Shown one piece after another: positions 23,791 through 33,479 of a stretch of DNA of 64,000 nt (within the stretch, counting starts at the first letter, position 1; each line of letters begins with the position of its first letter). The DNA is taken from assembly GCF_000308615.1 (NCBI RefSeq), contig NZ_BAGB01000005.1, forward strand, positions 1 to 64,000, in the 5' to 3' direction. This DNA comes from Nocardia jiangxiensis NBRC 101359 (lineage in GTDB: Bacteria > Actinomycetota > Actinomycetes > Mycobacteriales > Mycobacteriaceae). The notes under the pieces are model-generated. The model was not told the origin of the DNA. It ran no database searches and worked only from the letters and a program-made list of their open reading frames with translations. A program made the position numbers and the translations under genes.

Positions 23791-25449
23791 GTGAACTCGC
23801 TGGCGCCGCAGGATGCGACGAGATACTGGCTGTCCCGCAGGACGGTCAACGATCTGTTCCTGCTGTACGGCTTCACCGATGCCGGACATTCGTTCGAGCA
23901 GTTGCGGGACGAGATGCTGGGGCGTGCTGCGAACATCCCCGATCTGTGTGTGCGGCTGCGGGAACATCGGTTCGCGTATCCGGAGTGGGTGTCGTGTGCG
24001 GTTTCGGCCTCGCAGATCTCCGAACCTGTCCTGGCTGCCCCGGTGTGGTCGAATGTGGTTGCGGCACTGGAGGAAATGCTGTCACACGGCGTTCGAGCCG
24101 ATGAGCATCCCTGGCGGCTGCACCTGTTTCGCGGCATTCGGGATGCGCCGGGTGGTGATGCGCCCGCGCTGGTCGCGGTCCTTCAGCTGTCGCACGCGCT
24201 GGCCGACGGGCGGCGTTCGGCCGAGATCGCGCGGGCGCTGTGGAGTGATGCGCCCGGACCGGGCTCGGCTCGGCGGCAGTTGGATGTCGCGAAATCCAGC
24301 GTTGCGCCGATCGGATTGGCGCGCAATGTGATCCGCCGCCTCGCAGCGAGATTTCGGTCCGTGGGATCGGTGGTCCTGCCGAGGATTTCGAGCAGCCCGG
24401 TGTGCGCAGTCGTTCGCAGGTTCGCGGGGCCAGGCGGGCCTCTGGAGGTTGTCGGGCCGCGGATGGGGTCGGTCGAACGGGTGCGCACGGATCTTCGCGG
24501 GCGCGAGGCATCAGTCGAGCCTGTGGTTGTGGCGTTGTCGAGGACGCCTGACGGTTCGGCTGTTCGGAGGTGTGTCGCGTCGCTCCGGCCGGTGGAAGTC
24601 GTTGCGCTGCTTGGGATGCCGATTGCGTTGGCCCGCACGGTGATTCGCGGACTGGGTGCAGAACGGGCCCGGCGGAGACTCGATGCGCTCACGGATCAGG
24701 GCGAAATTCCCTCGCCTGCAACAGAGTTGCCGCTGACCCGGATAAACCACCCCCCTGCGCCGAGGTCCCACGCGATCCGCATGCTCGTCCGCGAGGATCT
24801 GCGCGTCCCCGGCCACACCGTGACCGTGGTGGCCGCAACGGCGATATCCCAGGCCCTGTCCCGCTACCTGGCCCAACACGGCGAACCGAATGTGCTTCTC
24901 GGCGCGCAGGTCTCGATGGCCGTGCCCGCGGCCGATGCGCAGCCGACGAGATTCACGTTCCGGCGACGTCGGACTCACCCGCGCAACAACTACGTCGACC
25001 TCGCCATCGAACTGCCGGCGCACGAACCCGACCCCCACCGCCGTGCCGACCGCATCGCAGCCGACCTCGCCGCCCGCCGAACTCGCGCCCTCCACCCCCT
25101 CATGACCGCCCGCAACGCGGTCACCGAGGTGATCCCCGCCCCCGTACTACGCCGCGACATCGCCGGATACCCCCTCGACCTCACCCCCGAAACCCTCTCC
25201 GGCCACACCGTCATCTCCAGCGTCAACCGCGGCCCCGCCGACCTGACCTTCGCCAACGCCCCCGTCCGCTGGACCGCCGGATTCCCCGCCCTGGGAACGG
25301 TAATGCACCTGACCCATGGCATCCACGGCCTCGGCAGCACGGTAACCGTCTCGATCCACGCCGACCCGGACGTCATCCCGGACATCGACACCTACACAGC
25401 CCTACTCGACACCGCCCTCACCGAGACCACAACAGCCCTACGCTCCTGA
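23791..25449 (+). CDS. WS/DGAT-like acyltransferase family protein
   Basis: A protein of about 550 residues related to wax ester synthase/acyl-CoA:diacylglycerol acyltransferases. The N-terminus (VNSLAPQDATRYWLSRR, then NDLFLLYGF) and the C-terminal half (VISSVNRGPADLTF, HPRNNYVDLAIEL, ending in a VSIHADPDVIPD segment) fit the family. The catalytic HHxxxDG motif reads SHALADG: the second His, the catalytic one, is kept and the first is Ser. A variable middle of about 180 residues is unusually Arg/Val-rich. I chose the GTG at 23791 by similarity; an ATG at 23704 has a better ribosome site (GGGAGAGAG) and is a real alternative. Lipid-storage activity is uncertain. Confidence 0.75.
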   Translation: MNSLAPQDATRYWLSRRTVNDLFLLYGFTDAGHSFEQLRDEMLGRAANIPDLCVRLREHRFAYPEWVSCAVSASQISEPVLAAPVWSNVVAALEEMLSHGVRADEHPWRLHLFRGIRDAPGGDAPALVAVLQLSHALADGRRSAEIARALWSDAPGPGSARRQLDVAKSSVAPIGLARNVIRRLAARFRSVGSVVLPRISSSPVCAVVRRFAGPGGPLEVVGPRMGSVERVRTDLRGREASVEPVVVALSRTPDGSAVRRCVASLRPVEVVALLGMPIALARTVIRGLGAERARRRLDALTDQGEIPSPATELPLTRINHPPAPRSHAIRMLVREDLRVPGHTVTVVAATAISQALSRYLAQHGEPNVLLGAQVSMAVPAADAQPTRFTFRRRRTHPRNNYVDLAIELPAHEPDPHRRADRIAADLAARRTRALHPLMTARNAVTEVIPAPVLRRDIAGYPLDLTPETLSGHTVISSVNRGPADLTFANAPVRWTAGFPALGTVMHLTHGIHGLGSTVTVSIHADPDVIPDIDTYTALLDTALTETTTALRS

Positions 25450-25661
25450 TACGTACCCCGATCCGGCGGGCCTCCCGCGCCGGCGCGACCGTACGGTTGA
25501 ATCCTCCTGGGACTGGCCGACTGCGTTGCTCGACGGCCTGTCACGGCGACCATTACCGCCCAGACATCAGCCGACGACATCGGATTCCGTACCGACACAG
25601 CAGGATCCATCGCCCAGGCCATCACCAGCGACATCGGGGCCGACCATGGACGGTCCCGAGT
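25450..25661. other. intergenic remainder
   Basis: About 210 bases between the WS/DGAT-like gene and the NUDIX remnant. I see no gene or regulatory element; it may hold scrambled remains of the lost NUDIX C-terminal part. Confidence 0.4.
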
Positions 25662-25829
25662 TCACCAGCATGCAGGTGCCACCCGACGTGCGCACCGCGG
25701 CATGCGCGCGACATACTGGGTGAACTTCACGCCGTCCGGTAGCTCCACATCGACCGTCGACAGCCGGATGTGGCGGTTTTCGTCGACCAGGTTCTCGCCG
25801 TGGATCTTCCACTGGGTGCGCTTCACCAC
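25662..25829 (-). pseudogene. NUDIX hydrolase, N-terminal remnant only
   Basis: About 50 codons match the N-terminus of actinobacterial NUDIX hydrolases (KRTQWKIHGENLVDENRHIR, then STVDVELPDGVKF, TQYVARMPRC). In intact relatives this segment is followed by the NUDIX box GX5EX7REUXEEXGU. Here similarity stops after MPRCA and the frame ends 11 codons later. No NUDIX box is found in any frame downstream. It is read as a truncated pseudogene; the GTG at 25826 or 25829 would be the old start. Confidence 0.6.
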
Positions 25830-25910
25830 TCGACGGTATCGCGTCCGAGGGGCTCTCCGCGCTGCCCGTGCTTCACTTGTCGGCTCGCCGCACGGCATTT
25901 GCTCGCGCGC

Positions 25911-26252
25911 TTACACCTGCTCGGCTGTAGTGCGTTCGACCCATTCCGCGTAGGTGTCCGAGCACCACTCGACGGGAGTTGCCGTGATTTCGGGACTGTC
26001 CCACGGGTGCAGTTCCGAGATGCGCGAGGCGAGACGATCACGAACGGGTGTGGAGGTTCGGAGCGAGACGCGCCACTCTCGGCCTTCGTCGAGTTCGCCG
26101 TGGTGCCAGAACACCGATACCGCCGGTCCGGTGATCTCCGCTCCGGCAGCGAGACGTTCGGATACGGCGGCCTTCGCGATGGTCCGTGCGTCACCCTCGG
26201 TCGGGGTCGTGGAGGTTACCGTCCACACTCGCGCTGTAGTCACACCGGCCAC
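25911..26252 (-). CDS. cutA: divalent-cation tolerance protein CutA
   Basis: A 113-residue CutA1-type protein, a small trimeric ferredoxin-like fold linked to copper tolerance and signalling. The order of elements is that of the family: TTPTEGDARTIAKAAVSERLAAG, SVFWHHGELDEGREW, a LRTSTPVRDRLASRI helix, then ELHPWDSPEITATPVE, equivalent to the HPYxxPE motif. The C-terminus AEWV matches the usual W-containing end. The start is a GTG at 26252 with a weak ribosome site. It lies close to the tRNA-Ser gene and reads in the same direction. Confidence 0.88.
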   Translation of the reverse strand: MAGVTTARVWTVTSTTPTEGDARTIAKAAVSERLAAGAEITGPAVSVFWHHGELDEGREWRVSLRTSTPVRDRLASRISELHPWDSPEITATPVEWCSDTYAEWVERTTAEQV

Positions 26253-26349
26253 TGTAGAAAGCGGCGCGGGACGGGACCGTCGATCCCCGTGAAATGGAAA
26301 ACTCCCCGGTCTGAGGCCGATGTACGGCTTCCGACCAGGGAGTTCCTGG

Positions 26350-26434
26350 CGGAGGATAGGGGATTTGAACCCCTGAGGGCGTTAACCCAACCCGCGTTCC
26401 AGGCGAGCGCCATAGGCCACTAGGCGAATCCTCC
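26350..26434 (-). tRNA. tRNA-Ser (anticodon GGA)
   Basis: On the minus strand the sequence begins GGAGGATTCGCC and ends ATCCTCCG followed by an encoded CCA (26347-26349). The acceptor stem pairs fully (GGAGGAT/ATCCTCC). The anticodon stem CTCGC/GCGGG holds the loop CTGGAAC with anticodon GGA at 26400-26398. A long class II variable arm (TTGGGTTAACGCCCTCA) identifies serine, and the T-loop GGTTCAAATCC is standard. Confidence 0.96.
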
Positions 26435-26498
26435 GGTCAGCAATATACCGGTTGACCCCCTCGGCGCACCAAACCGGCCCGTCGGAGGGGGTTCGGAG

Positions 26499-27503
26499 TC
26501 ATTTGTGCAGACCCGTGAGGACCTTCTTGAGCTGGTCCTTGCAGGTGGCCCCGGCGTCCTCCGTGCTGGGGGCGCTGTCGGCGTCGATGCGCAGCTCGAT
26601 CTTCACCGAGACGTTGGAGTCCATCGCCGCGCAGGTGTAGTTGAGCACGTTGAAGCTGGAGTAGTTCCGCTGCTCGATCGCGTAATAGGCCTGCTGACCG
26701 ATACCGGTGATGTCACCCGAGCTGCGACCGCTGCCGGTGGTCTTGGTGTCGGTGTCCTTCCACATGTTGTAGTCGGGCGAGCCGTACTTGCTCTGGAACT
26801 CGACGTTCAGGGACAGCTGGGAGCTGTCGGTGCTGTATTTGCCCGCGCCCTCGTACGAGCCGTCGCAGTCCAGCGAACCGCCGCCGATGCTGCTGTCGGG
26901 TGCGCGCTCGGTGTGCGTCGGGTTGGGTTTGGCCGTGGGCGCCCACTTGCTCAGCACCGTCAGGTCGACCAGGCTGCACGCGTTGGTGACGCTGGACATG
27001 CTGTAGTCGCCGTCGACCTTGTTCTTGCCGAGGATCGAGTTGGAGCTGTCGTCGCTGCTGGACACGGCCACGATGCCGATGACCACACCGATGACGACCA
27101 CCAGACCCACCACACCGCCGATGACCCACAGCGCGGCATTGCTCTTCTGCGGCGGACGCGGCGCGAAGGACGGCTGCTGCGGATAGCCGCCGGTGAACTG
27201 CGGCTGTTGCTGCTGCCCGGTGTAGCCCATCTGCGGCTGGGCGACGGGTTGCGGCGTCGGCTGCGAGGGTGGCTGCGGGATCGCGGTCGGCTGCGCCGCC
27301 GACTGGGCGTAGGGCTGCGGGTTGTACGCCTGGGGGTTGTACGGCTGCTGGCTGTAACCCGAGGCGCCGTAGCCCTGGCTGCCGCCCATGATGGTCGGGT
27401 CGGTGCCGGTGAGCGGTGTGCTCGAACCGGTGCTGGCCGGTGTGGACCACCATTGATTGGAGTCGTTGGGCGGCTCGTCCTGCGGCGGAGTGTTGTCCGT
27501 CAT
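26499..27503 (-). CDS. membrane-anchored protein with Q/P-rich cytoplasmic tail, function unknown
   Basis: A 334-residue protein starting at MTDNTPPQDEPP with a textbook ribosome site (GGAGGGAAGG). Residues 1-120 are Pro/Gln/Tyr-rich and probably disordered. One hydrophobic helix at about 126-148 (ALWVIGGVVGLVVVIGVVIG) would place the remaining 185 residues outside the membrane. The outer domain has paired cysteines (NACSLVDL, LDCDG, YTCAAM, ATCKDQL), suggesting disulfides. The DSSQLSLNVEF strand pattern is reminiscent of DUF3558-like cell-wall proteins, but I do not assign a family. It is divergent from the SRP RNA gene. Confidence 0.82.
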   Translation of the reverse strand: MTDNTPPQDEPPNDSNQWWSTPASTGSSTPLTGTDPTIMGGSQGYGASGYSQQPYNPQAYNPQPYAQSAAQPTAIPQPPSQPTPQPVAQPQMGYTGQQQQPQFTGGYPQQPSFAPRPPQKSNAALWVIGGVVGLVVVIGVVIGIVAVSSSDDSSNSILGKNKVDGDYSMSSVTNACSLVDLTVLSKWAPTAKPNPTHTERAPDSSIGGGSLDCDGSYEGAGKYSTDSSQLSLNVEFQSKYGSPDYNMWKDTDTKTTGSGRSSGDITGIGQQAYYAIEQRNYSSFNVLNYTCAAMDSNVSVKIELRIDADSAPSTEDAGATCKDQLKKVLTGLHK

Positions 27504-27631
27504 TTTTTCCTTCCCTCCGGGTGTGGTAGCCGAAGCCCCCTCGGAACGTCGGACAGATCGTAGCGACTCCACCGCTCCCGCGTCTCCCGCGTTTGGCGGG
27601 GGCGCATGCGGACCGAATCCCGGCGAACCGC

Positions 27632-27637
27632 TACACT
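27632..27637 (+). promoter_or_regulatory. -10 box of the SRP RNA gene
   Basis: TACACT lies seven bases before the predicted 5' end of the SRP RNA, the expected distance. No good -35 was found at the standard spacing. Confidence 0.55.
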
Positions 27638-27643
27638 GGCCCA

Positions 27644-27733
27644 CGGATCCCGCGCGGCGCGCATCCTGTGAACTCCCCCAGGGCCGGAAGGCAGCAAGGG
27701 TCAACGGGCTCTGCCGGGTGCGCGGGGTCCCCT
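27644..27733 (+). ncRNA. ffs: 4.5S signal recognition particle RNA
   Basis: The conserved apical domain is unmistakable: CTGTGAACTCCCCCAGGGCC, then a GGAA tetraloop, GGCAGCAAGGGTCAACGGG and CTCTGCCGGGTGCG. The 5' GGATCCCGCGC pairs with 3' GCGCGGGGTCC to close the rod. It is the short bacterial form without an Alu domain and binds Ffh for membrane targeting. The ends are approximate. It sits directly upstream of the aspartate aminotransferase gene, as in mycobacteria. Confidence 0.95.
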
Positions 27734-27868
27734 TATTACTCGCCGGTTCGGTCCAACGGGGACCCGATATGGCGCACTCCCCGTAGCAAACCCTAGTAAC
27801 GTGGACTGCTGGACCGGCGCGGGCCGCGTCCGAGAACAATCCCCCACGCTGCTTGGAAAGGCTGTTGA

Positions 27869-29155
<1,287 letters not shown>

Positions 29156-29169
29156 ATCCGCCGGAACGC

Positions 29170-29201
29170 GAATGGGCCGCCCGGATCCGGGCGGCCCATT
29201 C
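29170..29201. terminator. perfect 32-bp palindrome, bidirectional terminator
   Basis: GAATGGGCCGCCCGG at 29170-29184 is mirrored exactly to 29201 about a GGATCC centre. It separates the convergent aminotransferase and methyltransferase genes. Confidence 0.8.
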
Positions 29202-29221
29202 GTATTCGAAAAGTGTTGCGG

Positions 29222-30046
29222 CTATTCGGGTTTGTGGGCCAGGACCGCGAACATGGTCACCGACAGGTGGATGTCACCGGATTCCGCGCCCGCCTGCAGA
29301 TCCGCCAGCAACTGCTCGCGCTGCTGCTCGGTGATCGCGCCGCGGGCCACGGCCATCGCGGAGATCCGCGCGACCAGCGCACCCGCGCCGATCCCGGCGT
29401 CCTGCACCAGCGCGTGCGAGCCGACCTCGTCGACGATCAGCCCGGCCTGCTGCAACTGTCCGTGCAGGCGACGTCCGGCGAACGGGTTGGTGGTGTTGCC
29501 GATCAGCGTTTCGATCACCTCGTGCACCACCTTCCGGTCGCCCGGATGCACGATCGCGGTGCCCCAATCGCTGTCGGTCACCACGACCCGGCCACCGGGC
29601 CGCAGTACCCGGGCGATCTCGGCGGTCGCGCGCGTGGGTGCGGTCAGGTGCTGGAAGACGCGTTCGCACAGGGCCGCGTCGAACGATCCCGCGCCGAAGG
29701 GCAGGCCGTACGCGTCGCCGGTGACGAACCGCGCGGGCGAGCCGGACTCGGCGGCATTGCGTTCCGCGGTGGCGAGCAGATTCGGGTCGGGTTCCACGCC
29801 GACGGCGTTGCCGTCCGGGCCGACCGCCTCGGCGAAGGCCAGGACCTCCGAACCGGTACCGGAACCGATGTCGACCGCGCTCTCGCCGGGCTGCAGGGCC
29901 AGGGCCTCGTGGGCCCAGGAGCGCAGCCGCGCGATACCGGGCAGGGCGGCCTGTAGATCGCGGACGTCGATGAGTTGATCGTGCCCCTCGCGGTCGAATC
30001 GATCCGGTCGACGGGCGGAATGCGTGGTGCTGTGTGTGGGCGCCAT
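29222..30046 (-). CDS. class I SAM-dependent methyltransferase
   Basis: A Rossmann-fold methyltransferase of about 274 residues. Motif I is VDIGSGTGSEVLAFAEAVG, motif II VGVEPDPNLL, and the post-motif region FDAALCERVFQHL then RATAEIARVLRPGGRVVVTDSDW matches the UbiE/MenG-like small-molecule group. The substrate is unknown. The ATG at 30046 (MAPTHSTTHSARRPD) is preferred; the frame is open to an ATG at 30112. It is divergent from the HhH DNA-repair gene. Confidence 0.83.
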   Translation of the reverse strand: MAPTHSTTHSARRPDRFDREGHDQLIDVRDLQAALPGIARLRSWAHEALALQPGESAVDIGSGTGSEVLAFAEAVGPDGNAVGVEPDPNLLATAERNAAESGSPARFVTGDAYGLPFGAGSFDAALCERVFQHLTAPTRATAEIARVLRPGGRVVVTDSDWGTAIVHPGDRKVVHEVIETLIGNTTNPFAGRRLHGQLQQAGLIVDEVGSHALVQDAGIGAGALVARISAMAVARGAITEQQREQLLADLQAGAESGDIHLSVTMFAVLAHKPE

Positions 30047-30179
30047 ATAACTTGCCGTTCTGTCTTTCGGCGCCTTGTCCACTGTGGGGGGTATCACCAG
30101 AGTGTCAGGCATGCGCCGAGCCTACGCGGCGCATGCGGCTACTCGCCGGTTTCGATTTCGGAGGCGTCATAATGGCGTG

Positions 30180-30758
30180 ATGGCCCCTCAGCTGTGTCTC
30201 GCGCAGGAACCCGAAGCGGATCAGCTTCTCTCGGCGGATCCGTTCGCACTGTTGGTCGGCATGATGCTCGACCAGCAGTATCCGCTGGAACACGCGTTTC
30301 GCGGGCCGCGCAAGCTCGCCGAGCGGATGGGTGGATTCGATATCCACAAGATCGCGCAGGCCGATCCGGCGGAGTTCGAGGAGTTGGCGGCCACGCCGCC
30401 CGCGATTCACCGGTACGGGCGGTCGATGGCGCGGCGGGCGCAGGATCTGGCTCGGTACGTCATCGAGAACTACGACGGGCGTACCGAGCGGATCTGGACC
30501 CAGGGCGATCCGAACGGCGCGGAGGTGCTGCGCCGGTTGAAGGATCTGCCCGGGTACGGCGATCAGAAGGCCCGGATCTTCCTCGCGCTGCTGGGTAAGC
30601 AGCTCGGGGTGCGGCCGAGCGGGTGGGAGAAGGCCGCCGGGGCGTATTCGGAGAAGAATTCGCGGCGGTCGGCGGCCGACATCGTGGACGGGGAGACGTT
30701 GCTCGAGGTGCGGGCCTTCAAGAAGGAACAGAAGGCGGCCGCGAAGAAGAAGGCGTGA
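30180..30758 (+). CDS. HhH-GPD family base-excision repair-like protein
   Basis: A 192-residue protein of the actinobacterial HhH-GPD branch. The N-terminal FALLVGMMLDQQYPLEHAFRGP and the helix-hairpin-helix LKDLPGYGDQKARIFLALLGKQ are the family core. The catalytic Asp or Lys of classical glycosylases after the hairpin is not evident, so glycosylase activity is uncertain and DNA binding is the safer inference. The C-terminus is a basic AAKKKA tail. The ATG at 30180 has no strong ribosome site. Confidence 0.85.
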   Translation: MAPQLCLAQEPEADQLLSADPFALLVGMMLDQQYPLEHAFRGPRKLAERMGGFDIHKIAQADPAEFEELAATPPAIHRYGRSMARRAQDLARYVIENYDGRTERIWTQGDPNGAEVLRRLKDLPGYGDQKARIFLALLGKQLGVRPSGWEKAAGAYSEKNSRRSAADIVDGETLLEVRAFKKEQKAAAKKKA

Positions 30759-30761
30759 GCG

Positions 30762-31520
30762 TCAGCCGACCGTGATGACGGTGCGCTCGTTGCGCACCTC
30801 GGGTGCGGGCAGTGCGGTCACTCGCGGTCGCGGCGCCACCAGTCGCATCGTGTACCAGGTGTGTTTGCGTGCGCCCGAGGCGATCGCGGCTACCGCGCCG
30901 CCGAATGCGGCTGCGCCGCAGAGCATCGCCGCGGGGTCCAGGCCCGCGCTGGCCACCTGATGGGTGCCGTACCGGGAGGTGCCGTCGCCCAGGAACATGT
31001 CCAGGAGGCTGCCGAGGCCGTCGCCGAATCCGTTGTTGCCCTGGACCATCGAGCGTAGTTCGGGAGCCTTGCCGCTGAGGTAGAGCAGGTCGGCCAGGAC
31101 GAACATCGCGGTTGCCAGGGAGGCTCCGAGTACCAGATAGGACAGTGCGTCGGTGCGGATGCGCAGGTACATCAGGACGGCGGAGATGGTCACCACCGCG
31201 GCGAGTGCGGCCAGGACCGCCCAGACGCCGCTGATGCTCGGCTGGGTGTAGCCGGTCGTCAGCCAATCGGTGTAACCCCTTGTCGCGCCGTCGATTCGGC
31301 CGAACGCATCCGAACGCAGCCGCCCGTTCGGACCTGATGCGGTCAGCCACGGCTGGAACATCAGGATGAGGGTGAGCGCCGCCGCGACGGCCGCGGCCAC
31401 ATAGCCTTTGTCGGCGCGGACGGTCGAAATTCGTTGTGTCACAAGGCGGGTGTGCCGGATCGGCGGCGCGGGGAGGTTTTCCGAGTCGTCGTGAACATGC
31501 CAGGGTGTCGAAGAGGTCAT
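30762..31520 (-). CDS. four-helix membrane protein, function unknown
   Basis: A 252-residue protein with about four hydrophobic segments (near residues 40-60, 98-120, 127-150 and 195-215) and a short polar N-terminus. The loop after the first helix, SGPNGRLRSDAFGRIDGATR, looks extracytoplasmic. Similar proteins occur in mycolic-acid actinomycetes without an assigned role. It ends three bases from the convergent HhH gene with no room for a separate terminator. Confidence 0.75.
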   Translation of the reverse strand: MTSSTPWHVHDDSENLPAPPIRHTRLVTQRISTVRADKGYVAAAVAAALTLILMFQPWLTASGPNGRLRSDAFGRIDGATRGYTDWLTTGYTQPSISGVWAVLAALAAVVTISAVLMYLRIRTDALSYLVLGASLATAMFVLADLLYLSGKAPELRSMVQGNNGFGDGLGSLLDMFLGDGTSRYGTHQVASAGLDPAAMLCGAAAFGGAVAAIASGARKHTWYTMRLVAPRPRVTALPAPEVRNERTVITVG

Positions 31521-32049
31521 TGTTCCAGTCGTAATTTTCCGCAGCGCGGATATCGCGATCCAATGATGCGATATGCCATCTCGTGAATGGTGCGACGCGT
31601 GTTCATCTCAATGGTTCGTGACAATGAGCAGCGGCGGCCATTGCCTCGTTCACGGTAGTTCGGTTCTCCTGCCGAGGCAACGTGGTTCGAATCCCAGAGA
31701 GACTCCGCGCACAGTAAAATCTTTTCGTTTCGGAACGCGTGGATGTGCTGGTGACGTGGTTGAATACTGTTGAAGATCAACATATTTCGCATGTCGACAG
31801 GTTGCCGAACGCGGTCGGCCCGCCCAACGCAACTGCTGCTGAACTCGAATTCCTGTGATCGATTAGACAGCATTCATGGCTCGGCGAAGTTGTTTATCGA
31901 CGCGCTACCGAATTCGAATGTTCCCAATTCTGAGAATGGCGTCGAGTATGAGGTATCGTGCCATGAACTCAGCTATCCCGCGAGCCGCGAATACGACAAC
32001 GGCGGCCGCTCGGGATGGGACGGCCGCCGCTGCGATATCCGTGCGCGAC
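31521..32049. other. AT-rich intergenic stretch with a tRNA-like remnant
   Basis: About 530 bases with no convincing gene. Around 31635-31706 a T-arm-like sequence (GTGGTTCGAATCCCA at 31682-31696) follows an 8-bp inverted repeat TTGCCTCG (31641-31648) / CGAGGCAA (31673-31680). I could not fold a full cloverleaf: the D-arm and half of the acceptor stem fail. It looks like a degenerate tRNA. The rest is relatively AT-rich with no recognised promoter. Confidence 0.4.
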
Positions 32050-33201
32050 TCAGCTGCTGCTGGCCGCCGCCGTGGCGAACGGGGTGGTCGCCACGGGACG
32101 CACCCGGCGTGTGGGGTGCTTCCACAGACCGCGGCGCTCCAGGATCGGCAGCACACCTTCGCCGAACCAGTACGCCTCCTCCACATGGGGATAACCCGAG
32201 AGGATGAACTGCGTGATCCCCAGGCGCGAATATTCGATCAGCCGCTCGGCGACCTCTTCGTGCGATCCGACCAGTGCGGTGCCGGCCCCGCCGCGCACCA
32301 GCCCGACGCCGGCCCACAGGTTCGGCGCGATCTCCAGCCGGTCGGTGGCACCGCCGTGCAGATCCAGCATCCGGCGCTGTCCCTCGGACTCGCTCTTGGC
32401 CAGATTCGCCTGGACGCGTTCGATATCCGCGGGATCGACCGCCTCGAGCAACCGGTCCGCCTCGGCCCAGGCCTGTTCGGAGGTGTCCCGGGAGATCACG
32501 TGAATGCGCAGGCCGTAGTCGAGCTTGCGGCCGTGGTCCACCGCCAGGCGACGGATCCATTCGAGTTTCTTGCTCACCGCGAACAGCGGCTCACCCCAGG
32601 TCAGATAGGTGTCCGCATACTGCGCGGCGATCGGGCCCGCGGGCGCCGACGAGCCACCGAAGAACACCGGCGGGATCGGGTCCGGATGGTTGTTGAGCAG
32701 GGCGTTGCGGACCTGGAGGTGTTTGCCCTCGAAGCTGATCGGCTCGTGGGCGCCCCACAGCTCGCGCACGATGTGCAGGAATTCCCCGGTGCGCTCGTAA
32801 CGCTGTTCCTTGTCCAGGAAGTCGCCGTACGCCTGCTGTTCGTGCGGTTCACCACCGGTGACGACGTTGAGCAGCAGCCGCCCGCGCGAATGACGCTGGA
32901 AGGTTCCGGCCATCTGCGCGGCCAGGGTCGGGCTGACCACACCGGGACGGAAGGCGACCAGGAATTTCAGCGTCTCGGTCGTCTCCACCAGCATGGCCGT
33001 GGTGAGCCACGCGTCCTCGCACCAGGCCCCGGTCGGGGTGAGCACCGCCTCGAAACCGTTCTCCTCGGCGGCCCCGGCGATCTGATTGAGATAGCGCAGC
33101 GACGCGGGCCGATCGCCCGACATGGCGGTGCCGTGACCGCCCGCGACCAGGTTGCGGGAATCGCCGTAGGTGGGCAGGAACCAATGGAAATTCAAGCTCA
33201 T
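32050..33201 (-). CDS. ssuD: FMNH2-dependent alkanesulfonate monooxygenase
   Basis: A 383-residue LLM-class monooxygenase that uses reduced FMN from a partner reductase to split alkanesulfonates into aldehyde and sulfite. Family signatures are MSLNFHWFLPTYGDSRNLV, an active-site region AVLTPTGAWCEDAW with the Cys of SsuD, LKFLVAFRPGVVSPTLAAQ and RLLLNVVTGG. The C-terminal 20 residues are a variable tail. No ssuE or ssuABC gene adjoins it; the flavin reductase at 42015 and the importers further right could serve. It heads the sulfur-scavenging region and is transcribed leftward. Confidence 0.92.
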   Translation of the reverse strand: MSLNFHWFLPTYGDSRNLVAGGHGTAMSGDRPASLRYLNQIAGAAEENGFEAVLTPTGAWCEDAWLTTAMLVETTETLKFLVAFRPGVVSPTLAAQMAGTFQRHSRGRLLLNVVTGGEPHEQQAYGDFLDKEQRYERTGEFLHIVRELWGAHEPISFEGKHLQVRNALLNNHPDPIPPVFFGGSSAPAGPIAAQYADTYLTWGEPLFAVSKKLEWIRRLAVDHGRKLDYGLRIHVISRDTSEQAWAEADRLLEAVDPADIERVQANLAKSESEGQRRMLDLHGGATDRLEIAPNLWAGVGLVRGGAGTALVGSHEEVAERLIEYSRLGITQFILSGYPHVEEAYWFGEGVLPILERRGLWKHPTRRVRPVATTPFATAAASSS

Positions 33202-33479
33202 TCGAGCGCAACCCTTTCAGGATGGAGCACGGGCGGTCGACGCCGAACGGTCGGCGATCCAACATCCGATACTGCGCGGGGCGGGGCCGGGAGTCACCGG
33301 TTGGAATCTGGGTGTTTCTTAACCTGGTTCGAACACCGCGCGCTGTTCAGGCTTGCCCCAGTCGTTCGTAGTGCGTGCGAGCGGCTGTTCTTCGGCGAAC
33401 TCCGCCGATATCTCGCGACGCCCGTCATGGATGTGGCCGCTGCCACACGGCGTCGCGATTCGATGATGAGGGAAACACC

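Noticed and set aside
31517..31873. 118-codon minus-strand frame in the AT-rich gap
   Set aside because: Mixed composition, no domain, overlaps the start of the neighbouring membrane-protein gene and the tRNA-like element.
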